Source: Tetracentron sinense (Eukaryota > Streptophyta > Magnoliopsida > Trochodendrales > Trochodendraceae). From it: DNA of 64,000 nucleotides. Of this stretch, positions 1-11,570 are shown in pieces. Position 1 is the first letter of the stretch. Each line of letters opens with the position of its first letter. The notes under the pieces were generated by a model. The model was not told the DNA's origin and did no database searches. It saw only the letters and a list, made by a program, of their open reading frames with translations. Location: the NCBI GenBank assembly GCA_015143295.1, contig CM026565.1:10538041-10602040 (forward strand). Direction: 5' to 3'. Both the position numbers and the translations under genes were made by a program.

Positions 1-1270
1 CCATTCCTTTGGTGTTTCTTTTCAAAGAACTCGAGGTCTTCATGTGTTCCAAGCTTTTGGAATCAAATTCACTAATTTCATCAAGGTAGATACACTCTAC
101 TACCAATCTAGTGATACTACTAGTTACCATATGTTGTTCTTCTCATTCTATACTATAAGCCTTGCTTTGTTATGGTGTGGGATGTTATTTTTATACTTGG
201 ATGTAAGCTATCACTATTATGCACTCTATGTGTTTGTGTAAATGCCTCTAAGGGTGTTTGGGTGTTTAAACATGTTGTCATTCTCATATGCTCATATGTT
301 CGCATGTCTCGCATGAACCGAGGTTTTTCTGTGGATTTCTCAAAGTATGAAAAGGGTTTTGAATGAATGACTTATATGAATGATTTCAAGCAACTCTATG
401 ATATCTCTTAGATCGGTTCACAAGCTCAAAAGGATCATGATACACTCACATGAACTCTATGATAATGTCTAAGATCGTCTCACAAGCTCAGAAGGATCAT
501 AAATGAAATTGCTCTAAGATCTCTATGGTATTGGCTCTATGGTTTTGCTCTATGGTATTGCTCTATGTCTCTATGGATCATAAACGACTCTAAGGAACTT
601 CATGAACTCTAAGAACTCACAAGGCTATGATTATCGCATGACTCACACGGTTTTGGTTTCGGATTTCATCACATGTGTTACTTTACGGTTTCCACATTTT
701 GATATGTTTAAGGATTTCATTCTTCATGATTCGCATGCTCCATGCTATTATTGCTTTATTGTTAGTAGTTTGTATATGCTGAGTATTCAACATTTAGCCA
801 ATATTTGTTATCATTGGTAGGTGCCCGGGTTCCTTTCGATTTGTGAGGTACGGAGCCTTGGGTAGAGGAAGAGTATTACGACCTGGAGCCTTCTATGGAC
901 CATTACCAAAATGGCGGCTCATTAGATAGGCGTCATGACTTTGACTTCTATTGACTCTGTTAGTTAGAAGACTTGATATTTTGGTAAGTGAGAGTGGGAC
1001 TTGTCCACTCCACATGTTGGATACTTATACAGTTGTATCTTGTCGGTTCAAACTTGGACCGAGTAATAGGAGTATTTAGTTCTGTATTTTGGCTTCCGCT
1101 ATGATGAGTTATATTTTGCCTCTGCTATGTGTTTTAAATTGTTTCCGCTATGCATGTCTATGTACTCTGATAGGTTTCTATGCGTGCCTTATGTATCATA
1201 TTGGAGGTATGATACGGCGGTCATGAGTCAAAGTATCCCTAACTCCTAGGGCGTATTTAGGGTCGCGACA
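1..1270 (+). repeat. Tekay-like LTR, family 1, 3' part
   Basis: The stretch is the plus-strand counterpart of the LTRs of element 1 (8044-9894 and 15097-16928), seen in the opposite orientation. It enters the window part-way through and ends at GGGTCGCGACA (1260-1270), the usual CA end of an LTR. The 5' portion, which would hold the U3 region and promoter, lies to the left of the window. Inside it, 380-610 is built of degenerate short repeats around 'ctctatg' and 'gatcat', the same minisatellite-like tract seen in the element 1 LTRs. It may be a solo LTR or the 3' LTR of an element extending leftwards; the window cannot tell. It lies beside the antisense ORF remnant of the Tat element. Confidence 0.85.
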
Positions 1271-2795
1271 TAAAATTTATCTGATGATGCTAATTCTTAT
1301 GTTACTCCTTTAAAAAAGAAACCCTCTAGAGTACCTAACTTTCCATTCAGGTTGACTGATTTGGATTTTCCAGTTGTAAAACCGAAACCTAATACCTCTG
1401 GGTCCATTGTAGTTTTTCTCGATCCATTGGACTAGACTCCAACCTATGAGACTTCCCCCATGGTTGGTGTATACCATGTCTTCTGCCCCTCTCTTAGATG
1501 AAAGCATTGAGAAATTTGGTAACCTTTTGCTTTCCTTTTAATGCTTGTTGTTTGGAGTTTCATCTAACATTCTATTTTTTTCCTTGTTTCAGGCAAGGCG
1601 GTGCCTACTTCACTCAGGTTGATAGAACTAGAGCTTAGCGAAGCTCCTGAGACCTCGAGTAGTTCTCCTACAGAAAATCTGGTCAATCCAATAAAGTTGT
1701 AGCAAGTAAATGTGCTGCATTGGGGGTGAAATGAAGGTCAGTCAGATAGAGCTCTTACCAGACCATTGATGCAGGGGAAACCTTTGTAATTGACGATGAT
1801 GAAGAAGAAACTTCAGCCGCACCTCCTAAGAAGATGAAGGTAGAAATCCCTGCTTCGATGAGCCATAAATTCAGCTCAGCTTTGACCTCTAGCTCTGCAA
1901 AATCAATCAACAAAATAGTATCACCAATCACACCGACGGACAATATGACCATGTCTTCTCAATCCTGGGACTTGATGTAATCCTAGGACTTGATGCCTAT
2001 AGCGACTTTGGTTTGTTAGCCAGCTAAATTGTCCTCCAAGAAATTAGAATAGGTTTTAGAAGAAAGGAAATCGTGAAGGGTATGTCTGTTAGAATGAAAG
2101 TAGTCTCCAACCATTGGCCGATGATGACGAGTTTTGGGAGATTCTAGAAGATGACCTGAGTACTCTTCAGTCGACAGCTAATTTTTCCTGTGGCTCATTC
2201 TCCATCAATCACCGAAGCAAAGAAACAACTGAAGAAACTCCTTGCTCTGGACTTTCAGCATGTTATCCATCCTGGCTGTCAAGCCAAGTTTCACGAAATC
2301 TGGGCCATTTTGCTCTCATCTCCGGGTATTCCTGAGTCTCATCGGTTTTTCTTGACCAAACTTCCTCAATCTTTGAGATGAGTAAGTCCTTTGAAGAAGA
2401 TGGCAGAAAACTGGCTTCGTTTAGCCAAGTTGTTTCCCATCATGAATCATTGAGGGTAGAGGCCATTTCTCTCAAGAATTCTTGCTCCGAGTTAATCATC
2501 GGGGTGAAGCCAGCAAATGATGAAATTGAGTAGGTTAAGGTCGAGATTGACGACCGGAATCATCGACTTACTCTTCTTCGGGGAAGGCTGGTAGATTTGG
2601 AAATGGCTGCTGAAGAAAGGGAAAGGAAGAAAACAGAATTTCTTCTTACAACAAAGACAATAGTTGAAGAAAGGAAAGGGATGGTTGAAGAAGTAAATGC
2701 GGCAAAAGAACAAAGCACCATTCATTGTTTTAAGCAAGAAGAAACTTTGAAGCTATGGAAGGATTGCCAGGGTTCGGTTTCCGTTGACACTTGAT
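1271..2795 (+). pseudogene. Decayed antisense ORF of the Tat element (plant-mobile-domain-like, coiled coil)
   Basis: Broken plus-strand coding sequence lies just past the 3' end of the minus-strand Tat pol. Readable pieces in different frames include an open stretch near 1275-1430, a Ser/acidic-rich part at 1760-1975 (IDDDEEETSAAPPKK), a part at 2110-2380 beginning ADDDEFWEILEDDL, and a charged helical part at 2590-2795 (MAAEERERKKTEFLL) that looks like a coiled coil. An apparent GT-AG intron of 74 bp lies at 1519-1592, with a T-rich tract before the acceptor. Tat-lineage elements are known to carry antisense ORFs between pol and the 3' LTR, some related to the plant mobile domain. Position, strand, intron and coiled coil fit that; the domain assignment is inference. 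It carries many stops and is not functional. Confidence 0.5.
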
Positions 2796-3059
2796 GAAAA
2801 AATTCTTTTCTCCAGCCAGTGATCAAAACCCTTTGATTTATCGATGGCCCACTAAGGTTTAGTTTTTCTTAGTGGGCCAAGGGCCATGCAGTGGTTTGCA
2901 CTTTGTTGACTTAGAAACATCTTTTGTACTTCGGCAGTTTGGCTGCCCTTTTTATGAACATGATCACTCTTGACACTTATTCTCCATGGCCTCCCAAACA
3001 GTTGGGTAATAATGTTTTAAAAATCATCCAGTAATAGCTATAGTTTTTATTTCCCCTTC
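2796..3059. other. Non-coding spacer between antisense ORF and Tat pol
   Basis: No gene is seen. The stretch lies between the end of the coiled-coil remnant and the C-terminal end of the minus-strand Tat integrase, and is probably untranslated sequence of the Tat element. No clear LTR end or polypurine tract could be picked out, so the 3' boundary of the Tat element is not fixed. Confidence 0.4.
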
Positions 3060-4060
3060 TAATTCTTATAAGACATACGCACCTCCACAAATAACTTTAT
3101 GAATCCTGAATGGTCCTTCCCAAATGGGGGACTATTTTCCATATTTAGGGCTCTTTGTCCCAATTGGCAAAATGGTTTTCCAAACCAACTCTCTGTGGTA
3201 AAAATATTTTCTTTTTACCCTCTTCTTGTAAGCCCTGGCCACCCTGTAATGAGTCAAGGGCCCTAATTCTGGCTTCATCTAAGTCTTCAAGTTCGACTAT
3301 CATTGCTTCAGTAAACTCAACAGGAGTTAGTTTATGTTGGAATGAGACCTTAAGAGATGGAATGGCAATTTCCATTGGTAGAACGACATCATGACCATAT
3401 ATCAATGCAAACTATTTAGTTTCTTGGCCAGTAAATATTGTTCCCATATCATCCGTAATGTTCTTTGGTAGACCATACCAAAATATGATATTTTCTTTAA
3501 TGAATGTAATAATATCAGCTTGAGTGACTTCTTTCATTGGATTTTCCTCGACCTACTTAGTGAAGTAGTCGGTAGCCACAGTTACGAAGCCGTATAATTT
3601 GGATGAAATGGGATTGATCTTCCCGATGAGATCCATGGCCCATCCCCTAAATGGTCACAGTTTAATGATTGGATGAAGGTCGATGGCCGGGGATCTTTGC
3701 ACCAGCCCATGTTTTTGGCAAGCTTTACATCCTTTGGCATATTTGATGCATTTTGTTAAGATCTTCGGCCAATAGTAACCGTGTCTTCTTAACAACCACC
3801 TCATTTTGGGTCCTGACTGATGAGAGCCGCATATCCCATCATGGACTTGACTCATTGCCTCCCTTTGTTCTTCCATTCCTAAACAATGAAGCATTAAACA
3901 ATTGAACCCTTTTCGATACAATTCTCCCTCAATGAGGGTAAAATTTAGGGCTAATATCCTTGTTTTTCGGTCAGCTGGCGCTTGGGTTAGTTAGGGAAAT
4001 GATAAATGGTTGTCGCCAATCTTCAATATTTATACCGACAGGCATAATTTCCTTTGACAG
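3060..4060 (-). pseudogene. Tat integrase, decayed, with core deletion
   Basis: Integrase inserts the cDNA into the genome. Read on the minus strand, the N-terminal HHCC zinc-binding part is at about 3920-3680 (HDGICGSH ... CKACQKHG), followed by the core with the first Asp in AMDLIG and the second in NITDDMGTIFTG (near 3440). The reading then jumps to IYGHDVVLPMEI (3405), leaving out the usual stretch of roughly 85-90 residues that holds the catalytic Glu. The C-terminal part reads ELEDLDEARIRALD and, near 3110-3070, a GPFRI...GGAY stretch typical of the family's tail. Several stops are present. The catalytic triad is incomplete, so the product could not work. Confidence 0.85.
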
Positions 4061-4134
4061 TCTTCAATTTTCAATTAAAGGCAAATATTTGGGTCATACA
4101 AAAAATGCTCTTTCATGGCACCCATCCAGTATCC

Positions 4135-4625
4135 ATACTCCGGAAGCTAATTGAGCCATTTCATTGGCTTCATGGTTTTCTTCTCGTGGCATGAATTTTA
4201 GCATAGCATCATCAAACTTGTCCAAGAGCTGAGTAGCCATGGAGAAATATGGGGTCAGTGTCCAGCTAGTACACTTATATTCTCAAGTTAACTGCCTAAT
4301 GACTGATTGGGAATCTCCAATTACTTTGACTGATCTCACTCCCTTCTGTAGTAAAATTTCAAAACCGATGATCAAGGCTTTCGTACTCAACCTGATTGTT
4401 GGTGCAATCGAAATTTAATTGAAAGGCATACTCCACCTTCAAGCCAGAAGGGAATTTTATGATTATTCTAGCTCCAGAAATATTTTCGGTGCTTGACTCG
4501 TTGAAGCTTAGCTTCCATGGAGTGGTGGCTGCCTCAAACAAATCAATTGCATCTTTGAACAAAGGATCATCCCACTCTTGGGGATGATCGGCTAAGAAAT
4601 CAGCCAAGGCCTGTCCTTTTACGAC
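4135..4625 (-). pseudogene. Second (archaeal-type) RNase H of the Tat element
   Basis: On the minus strand this region reads ADFLADHP, then WKLSFNESS, NNQVEYESL, VIGDSQSVIRQL and, near 4150, ENHEANEMAQLAS. This set of motifs, in this order, is the extra RNase H domain found downstream of the normal one in Tat-lineage Ty3/gypsy elements, and is the best lineage marker here. The usual first-motif Asp (often FDGS) reads FNES, so one catalytic position seems lost. A frame change lies near 4375 and a stop near 4285. It follows the ordinary RNase H piece (4822-4625) and precedes the integrase. Confidence 0.85.
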
Positions 4626-4822
4626 CCTTTGAGGGATATACCTTAAACAATATTCTGATAAGGCTAAAATCTATTTCCCTATTCTACTTCTTAAAATGGG
4701 CTGTGATAACATGTACTTTATCAAATTAGTTTTAGCAATGAGCCAAGCTATATAAGATAAAAAATAATGTCTTAATTTTACTGTAGAAAAGTACAAAGAC
4801 AAACATAGTTTTTCGATTGGTG
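4626..4822 (-). pseudogene. Tat RNase H, C-terminal piece
   Basis: The minus strand reads PIEKLCLSLYF, then LRHYFLSY and a stretch ending near 4671. This is the continuation of the Tat RNase H whose N-terminal part lies at 7479-7700 and ends EKRYL. Laid end to end, the two pieces give the usual family order, so the intervening 4823-7478 is an insertion. The reading stops shortly after IGK. It is non-functional. Confidence 0.8.
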
Positions 4823-5360
4823 TGTTACAACCCAATATTTTGGGAGGACTAAATTGTTGGGAGAACATTACGACACATTATTTTGCAAAATTGTCGGATT
4901 GTAAGGATTAAATTGACTAAAAAAATAAAATAAAATTATTATATGAGGGTCAATTATACCAAGATTAATTATCTTTGAAACCAAAGTATAAACTAGTGAT
5001 TTTGAAAACCTACGTTACATAGATTTATCCTGTAGCGAGCTGTAATTTTTATCACTAAAATAAATAATTGAGGAAATAAAATAGGGTCAATTGGAGTAGA
5101 AGGGTAAAGTTGTCAATTTAAATCTTAAAGGCTTAGAAGAGTCAAATTTTAAATTCATAAGGGTAAATTTGTACTTTTACTATTAAGGACTTGGTTGTCA
5201 ATTACTATAAGACATAGGGTACTAGGGTCATTTTACACATTAGGTTGCATGGATAATTCATGTATAAATGAGGGCATTGGGGGTCATTAGTGCACTAGGT
5301 TGCATGGAAGTTTTCCTTTAAGAATAAGGGCATGTTGGTCATTTCACCCATTTGAAGACT

Positions 5361-5370
5361 CTATATAAAG
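5361..5370 (+). promoter_or_regulatory. TATA box of the solo LTR
   Basis: The sequence ctatataaag lies about 540 bp into the LTR, followed by GC-richer sequence and a GA-rich tract (about 5425-5500). This is the usual layout of an LTR core promoter. Activity is not shown by the sequence. Confidence 0.55.
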
Positions 5371-6449
5371 CCCCCACATAGCCCACGCCCATTTCATTTG
5401 GAGTCTATTATTGTGCTGATTTCCTAAGGCTAGGGGAGGGAGAGAGAGAGATTGAAAAAGAGGTAGAGAGAAAGGGAGGAGAAAAGAAGGGAGATTTTGT
5501 GAAGAAATTTGGGAAAATTCAGCAAAGTAGATTCTTTCCCTCTACTTTAATTCTGTAATTGATAAGTGATTTATGCTAGGCATTAATAGGTATTTGAAGC
5601 ATTCGTAATGTTTTGATGCATTTTAGGAAATCTGCAATTGTGTTTAAATCCTGTAGAAAACTTAAACTATGTACGAGTTTGACATTTCGTTTGAATGAAA
5701 TATATTTGTTTATTTCGTGTGAAATTTTTACATTTATTAACTTGATCAGTGAAGATACTGTAGTAAAAATTTCAGGATAATCCAACGGTTAGATTTATAT
5801 ATAAAAATCCCTAAAGTCAACCTTATAAATCTGGCCTGAATTGCAGTACCAGATTAACCTCTTTGTACTAATGAGGCTACATCTCAGCCAATTCCAATTG
5901 AAATCACCTGATATTTTTACAGTTTTATCTATCCTTTTCTATGGTTCTAATAGCACAAATTTGAGGAAATTCATAGATTAGGAAGTCCTACTTTAGAACC
6001 CATCATTGTAGACCATATGTTATGTTAGAAAACTGTAGAGAGAGAAATTGACCTCTGTTCTAACAGCTATAACTAAACCAAATGTGCTTTGATCTTTGTG
6101 CTATTAATGGATAAATCTTGCATTATAAGCTAGATTTTAAATAAAATAAGAATCATGGAAATCTAACGGATATATATTTTTATATCGATTTTTAAGTAAC
6201 AAGAGGTCTTACTGGAAATTTTGTGTTAAACTTGAAAGCTCAATATTAGTTTGTATGTATTGTAATTCTTATAGACTTGTTTGAAATCTTATGAATTAAT
6301 ATTTATGAAGTAAGGTTAGATTTTTGATATTTAAGAAATATAATGAGGTTGATATTGAATTATAGAAAGAATGTCTTCAGCTATGGCATGAGTCTAACGA
6401 TAAGAAAGACAATAAGATTTAAAGAGTGAATCAAATGAAATTTGATGGC

Positions 6450-6870
6450 CAGACCCCTTTGGGAGGTAAGAAATCAGACTCCTATGGGAGGTAAGAATAA
6501 GACTCCTTTGGGAGGAAAGAATTAGACTCTTTCAAGAGGAATGACTCCTTCCGGAGGTATGACTCCTATGGTAGGTAATACTTCTTTAGGAGGTAGACTC
6601 AAGTGGGAGGAAAGACTAAGTTGAAAAGAAATGAAATATGATTTTAGATATGACAAGGGTGGAAATATGAAAGGAAGACCTAACTAAAATGCATGACACC
6701 AAAGACGATGGTATAGATCAAAACAACGGGGCAATCATCCCTGAGGTACAAAACCCTTGAAAGAGAAGTGAGTGCCAAGATGGAATGGGTCATGGAATGT
6801 TAATAATACTGACTAGCAATCATCCTTGAGGTACAAAACCCTTGAAAGAGAGGTGAGTGCCAAGACAGGG
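6450..6870 (+). repeat. Short tandem repeats in the solo LTR
   Basis: 6455-6610 holds repeats of a roughly 25-bp unit with core ctcctttgggaggtaag in several variants. Further right, about 50 bp at 6731-6780 is repeated at 6816-6865 with few changes (both carry ggtacaaaacccttgaaag). Such minisatellites downstream of the promoter are a recurring feature of the long LTRs in this window. Confidence 0.7.
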
Positions 6871-7478
6871 CGGGTTTGTTCAGGAATGACTCCTTGTCTA
6901 AAGACGTCTGAGGACAGGAGGAATGTTATTAAGCCTGAGATAAAAGATCTGAACAAAGATGTTACGATGAATAAACAAGGTAATGTTACGCAAAGACAGA
7001 AACTAGACCTAAAAGATGACAAGTAAAAGTTAAAGAAATCAGTTACCAGGACTACGAAACTTGAAAGATTGACATATGAAATATAGTAAGTAATGGTGAT
7101 TTACTATTAGATGATACTATGATTATTATGATGATTGGATTCAAATTAGTGGGTTTGATTTTACATATTGGGCGTCATAGCTCATTCGATGTTTTATGCC
7201 ATAGATATCATATGAGCTGGTGGCTATTTCTCAAGGAATCAGAAATCAAGATCTGGAAGAATATTTATTTTTTTGGTGAAATTCATGTATATAGAAAGGA
7301 CTTGTATTTTGTTATCCAGATTTGCTATTGTAAATATTCAGGTATGATGCTTTATTTGGGTTGCCTACTGTGAATGATTTCGAATCCAGCTTCCGCATAC
7401 ATATGTTATTGGGCTCATGATGCAGATTTATAATTGAATTTCTATTTAGAAGTTTAAGTGTAAATCAGGGTCGTGACA

Positions 7479-8043
7479 GGTAAATATCTTTTTTCGGCCG
7501 CATTAAGAGTTCTGCTTAGGAAGTATATAGCCTGCTCTTTTCCACTATCATTTTCCTGTGCCAGGAAAGCTCCGACCGATTATTCGGCTACTAAGATGTG
7601 AAACCGTAACGGTCTGTCTTTCTTTGGTGGGATCAAAATAGGGGGTTTGGCCAGATTATCCTTTATGGCCTCGAATGCTTTCTGGTGTTCGTCCTTCCAG
7701 ACAAAACCTTCTTGGGACAGAAGGTGGAGCAAATGTGTAAACACCTGGATCTTTCCCGTTGAATTGGAAATAAATTGATGTAAAAAATTAACTTGACCGA
7801 GAAACCATTGTCATTCTTTCTTTGTTTTGGGTGAAGGAGCCAATTTTATGGCTTTCACTTTATTCTTATCCACTTCAATTCTTCTTTAGTAAACCAGAAA
7901 TCCAAGGAAATTTTCGGCTGATACACCAAAGGCACATTTGAGTGGATTCATTTTTAGGCCTCGAGCTCTCAACTGTTCTAGTGCCTTTCTAAGATCGGCC
8001 AGGTGGTCTTTCTTTTGTCTTGATTTTACAACGATATCATCGA
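7479..8043 (-). pseudogene. Tat reverse transcriptase end and RNase H start
   Basis: Read on the minus strand from 8043, this gives DDIVVKS (the YVDD-type catalytic motif of reverse transcriptase without its first residues), LKMNPLKCAFGV, FLGF and then RNase H with QKAFEAIK and the junction motif EKRYL at 7479. It joins the piece at 16929-17403 on its 5' side and the piece at 4626-4822 on its 3' side. About 18 residues between ATYQ and the catalytic Asp pair are missing at the element 1 insertion. Stops are present (for example just after FLGFLVY). Confidence 0.85.
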
Positions 8044-9421
8044 GACCCAAAATACCCCCTAAGAGTTAGGGATACTTTGACTCATGACCGCCATACCATA
8101 CCTCCAATATGATACATAAGGCACACATGGAAACCTGTTAGAGTACATAGACAACATAGCAGAAATGATTTATAATGCACAGCGGAAACAAAATACATTA
8201 AACAGAGCAGAAGCAAGGTAAATACTCCTATAACTTGATCCCAACGTGACCCAACAAAACACACATGTATATAAATATCCAAAAGGGGTGGAGTGGACAA
8301 GTCCCACTCTCACTTAACAAAACAAAGTATCAAATCTACGTGGATCAACATAAGTTAAAGTCCTGACACCTATCTACCGAACCATCGTCCTGGTAGTGAT
8401 CGGTGGAAGGCTCCGGGTCGAAGTACTCTTCCTCTATCCAAGGTTCCGTGCCACACAAATCAAAAGGAACTTGAGCACCTAACGATGATAACAAATATCG
8501 GTTGAGTGTGAATACTCAGTGTATACAAACTGATAACAATAAAGCAATAGTAACATAGAGCATACGAATCATGGAGATAGAAATCCTTAAAACATGTAAG
8601 AGCGTGGAAACCATGTATGGCTTATGTGATGAAATCCAAAATCCGAAACCAATACCGTGCGAGTCAAGCAATAATCATAGCCTTGTGAGTTCTTAGAGTT
8701 CATAGAGTTCATGAGTTACTTAGAGTCATTTATGATCCGTAGAGACATAGAGATACCATAGAGCAAAATCATAGAGATCGTAGAGCATTTCATTTGTGAT
8801 CCTTAGATCTTGTGAGATGATCTTAGAGATATCATGGAGTTCTTGTGAGTGTGTATCATGATCCTTAGAGCTTGTGAACCGATCTTAGACAAATCATGGA
8901 GTTGCTTAGATTCATTTCTTATATGTCATTTGTTCGAAAACGCTTTTGTGGCATTGAAGAAATCCATGGAAAATATCGATTCATGTGAGACATGTGAGCA
9001 TATGAGCATACAAGAACACTAGTATATTTTTGGTACCCAAAAACTCTTAGAGGCATTAAATCGAATACTCAGAGTGCATCATAATGATATCTTACATTCA
9101 AGTATAACACAACCTCTCACCACATAATAAATCAAGGTACATATATAGTAGATAATAAGAAGAACAACCCAAGGTAACTAGTAGTATTGCAAGATTGGTA
9201 GTAGACTGTATCTACCTTGGTGAAATCAATGATTTTGATTCTAAAAGCTTGGAACACTAGAAAACTTCAAGTTCTTTGCTAAGAAACACCAAAGGAATGG
9301 AAGGATCTTGATCTTCCTTCAAGCTTGTACAACACCTAGCTTTCTCCTTCTTCTTCCTCTTCAAAATCTCTCAAAATAGGGCACAAAGGGTTTCTGAAAC
9401 CCAAAGGCATGAACCTAGCCC

Positions 9422-9429
9422 TTATATAG
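9422..9429 (-). promoter_or_regulatory. TATA box in element 1 left LTR
   Basis: The minus strand reads CCTATATAAGG here, about 470 bp from the LTR start and about 55 bp downstream of the last palindrome. The same site occurs in the right LTR near 16446. It is the likely core promoter of the family. Confidence 0.6.
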
Positions 9430-9484
9430 GCAAAGGGTAGTGGCTAAAGTCTTAAACACCCTTAATGAAGAAAATCTGCGTATG

Positions 9485-9670
9485 ACCAATCGATCAGTGG
9501 TACAGACCGAGTGATCGGTGACTGACCGGTCGATCGGTGGTTTCAACCGAGAGATCGGTTGAAAACACCCTCTCTGGAATTTTTTCCTATACAAAAAAGT
9601 TAACCATTCGATAGCTACCGTACGATCGGTATAAGACCGGTCGATCGAAGGTTATCACCGAGTGATCGGT
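9485..9670. repeat. Palindrome array, element 1 left LTR
   Basis: Eight 14-bp units with consensus ACCGGTCGATCGGT (ACCG and GATCGGT best kept) start at 9485, 9506, 9525, 9546, then 9603, 9617, 9636 and 9657. Within each cluster of four the steps are 19-21 bp, except one of 14. The clusters are separated by a spacer holding ctctctggaa and ctatacaaaa. The array is CpG-rich in AT-rich surroundings and lies upstream of the TATA box. Confidence 0.85.
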
Positions 9671-9894
9671 GGTCCCCTATTTTCTGGAATACCCTGCTTT
9701 CACTACTTGAACCTTCTCCAATCCAATTCTAACACTCCTTTTATGCTTAAACACAACCCTTAAGCATATAGTGACCTATTAGAACATGCACGCCATGATT
9801 TCAACCAAGTGTATTAACATAAGGCTCATTAAAGTACAAAACCACACTTAAGCACTATTCACTGCTTAGTGAAATACAGATTCGGGGTTCTACA

Positions 9895-9909
9895 TCCCTC
9901 CCCCATTAC
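9895..9909 (-). other. Polypurine tract of element 1
   Basis: The minus strand reads GTAATGGGGGAGGGA directly before the TGTAGAAC start of the left LTR. This is the expected position and composition of the plus-strand primer for reverse transcription, and confirms that the element reads on the minus strand. Confidence 0.85.
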
Positions 9910-9982
9910 AAGAATTTCGTCCTCGAAATTAGAACGACACCAAAAGCACAACAAAACAAAATACAAAAATCCAACATAGAAA

Positions 9983-11570
9983 CTATACAAACAAGTGAGG
10001 GTACTTTTCCTTTACTTCGGTTTCTCGCTCCCACGTAGCTTCTTCCTTGGCATGATGCTGTCATTTCACAAGGACTAAAGGGATAGTCTTATTACGCAAG
10101 ACTTGATCGCGGCGATCCAAGATCTGAATAGGTTGCTCAATCAACGTGAGATCCTCTCAAATCTCAACAGGATCAAGAGCAATGACGTGTGACGGATCCA
10201 AAATGTATTTCCTAAGCATAGAGACATGAAACACATTATGGACCGCTGCCATGTGAGGTGGTAGTGCTACCCTGTAAGCAACCTCACCAACCCTCGTGAT
10301 AATCTCAAATGGCCCCACGTACCTAGGGCTAAGCTTTCCTTTCTTCCCAAATTGCATGATTCCCTGACTCGGTGAAATCTTCACAAAGACCTGATCCCCA
10401 ACTTGGAATTCCAAATCTCTACGGCGAGTATCCGCATAGCTCTTCTGCTTATCTTGAGCAGTTTTCAAATGCTCCCTGATGACTTTGACCCTTTCTGCGG
10501 TCTGCTCGATCAATTCCAGACCAAGTACCTTCCTCTTGCCAACTTCATCCCGGTATAGCGGTGATTGACAACTTCGGCCATACAAAGCTTCAAAAGGCGC
10601 CATTTGGATGCTTGTCTGGTAACTGTTGTTATAGGTAAACTCAACCAATGGCAAGTGTTCCTCCCAATTGCCCTGAAATTCCAGCATACAAGCTCAGAGC
10701 ATATCCTCCACAAACTGATTCACCCGTTCAGTCTGCCCATCAGTTTGAGGATGGAAAGCGGTGCTGAAATCTAAACGAGAACCCATAGCACTCTGAAAAT
10801 TTTTCTAGAACCTGGAAGTAAACCTAGGATCTCGATCAAACACGATGGAAACCGGCACACCATGCAACTGAACCACCTCCTTGACATACAAGGCCACCAA
10901 CTGATTCGAACTAAAAGTAGTCCGATACGGAAGAAAATGTGCAGACTTAGTCAATTTGTCCACTATCACCCAAATGGCATCGAAGCCCTTCGTCATCCAC
11001 GGTAAAACCTACGATGAAATCCATCGAGATGTTCTCCCATTTCCATTCCGAAATAGGGAGGGACTGTAAAAGACCTGCCAGCCTCTGATGCTCGGCCTTC
11101 ACCTGCTGGCACACCAAATATCGAGAAACATACTCGGCGACTTCTCTCTTCATGTTTTACCCCTAGTAGTGCCTCTTGAGATTCTGATACATCTTGGTAC
11201 CTTCTGGATGTACCGTGTACTTGGATCGGTGAGCCTCGTCCAAGATCTCACCCCTTAACACTGTGTCGGTGGGAACACACAACCTGCCTTTGAATGTGAT
11301 AGCACAATCACCATTCAAAGCAAACTCCTGACTGCCATTACTAACTGACTTATCTCGGTAAGCAAGAAACTCAGCATCCGAGTTTTGTAATTCCTTGATC
11401 CGGCTCAAAATATGCGGCCTAACGGTGATGTTGGACAACATCGGCCTGTAGGTGACATGCCTGAGAGTAGTGTCTAGATTACACATATCATGCAATAACT
11501 TCCACTCTTGTACTCTCAAGTGAGCCATAACCCCATATGGCTTCCTATTAAGAGCATCGGCTACCACATT
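9983..11570 (-). pseudogene. Element 1 integrase with chromodomain
   Basis: The N-terminal zinc-binding part lies at about 11290-11100 ([15 protein letters not shown] ... CQQVKAEHQ; the usual first Cys reads Tyr in RYLVCQQ). The core has MDFIVGF (first Asp), FDRDPRFTSRF (second Asp, normally SDRDPRF) and, near 10740, the stretch with the catalytic Glu before the long open piece 10687-10157 (LPLVEFTYNNSYQ ... GPFEIITRVGEVAYR ... HNVFHVSMLRKY). After a stop at about 10155 the chromodomain continues (ILDRRDQVLRNK ... EEATWERE ... YPHLF) to a stop at 9983. Chromodomains of this kind are thought to direct integration to heterochromatin. At least three frame changes or stops break it. Confidence 0.88.

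Larger units (their letters stand above)
4823..7478 (+). repeat. Solo LTR, about 2.66 kb, in Tat RNase H
   Basis: The block begins TGTTACAACCC and ends GGGTCGTGACA, near-perfect terminal inverted repeats that differ by two transitions. It sits exactly inside the Tat RNase H reading frame. The flanks show only a weak target duplication (ggtg on the left, ggtaa on the right). A TATA box (ctatataaag, 5361-5370) followed by a purine-rich tract fits a plus-strand promoter. There is no primer site, polypurine tract or coding domain inside, so it is a solo LTR left by recombination. The termini and length fit Tekay/Del-type LTRs, but the family differs from elements 1-3 and it has no palindrome array. 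Confidence 0.8.
8044..9894 (-). repeat. Element 1 3' LTR (left)
   Basis: It is the direct repeat of 15097-16928. On the minus strand it starts TGTAGAACCCC (9894). Its far end reads ...GGGTC at 8044 and lacks the last bases GACA present in the partner. Going inward from 9894 it holds a palindrome array (9485-9670), a TATA box (9422-9429) and a repeat-rich tract around 8680-8950 made of variants of 'cttagagttcat'. It keeps about 33 bp near 8288-8320 that the other LTR has lost. Confidence 0.92.

Noticed and set aside
4823-7478. DNA transposon with terminal inverted repeats
   Set aside because: The 11-bp inverted ends are normal LTR tips (TG...CA), with an LTR-type promoter and no transposase; the flanking duplication is at most 4-5 bp.
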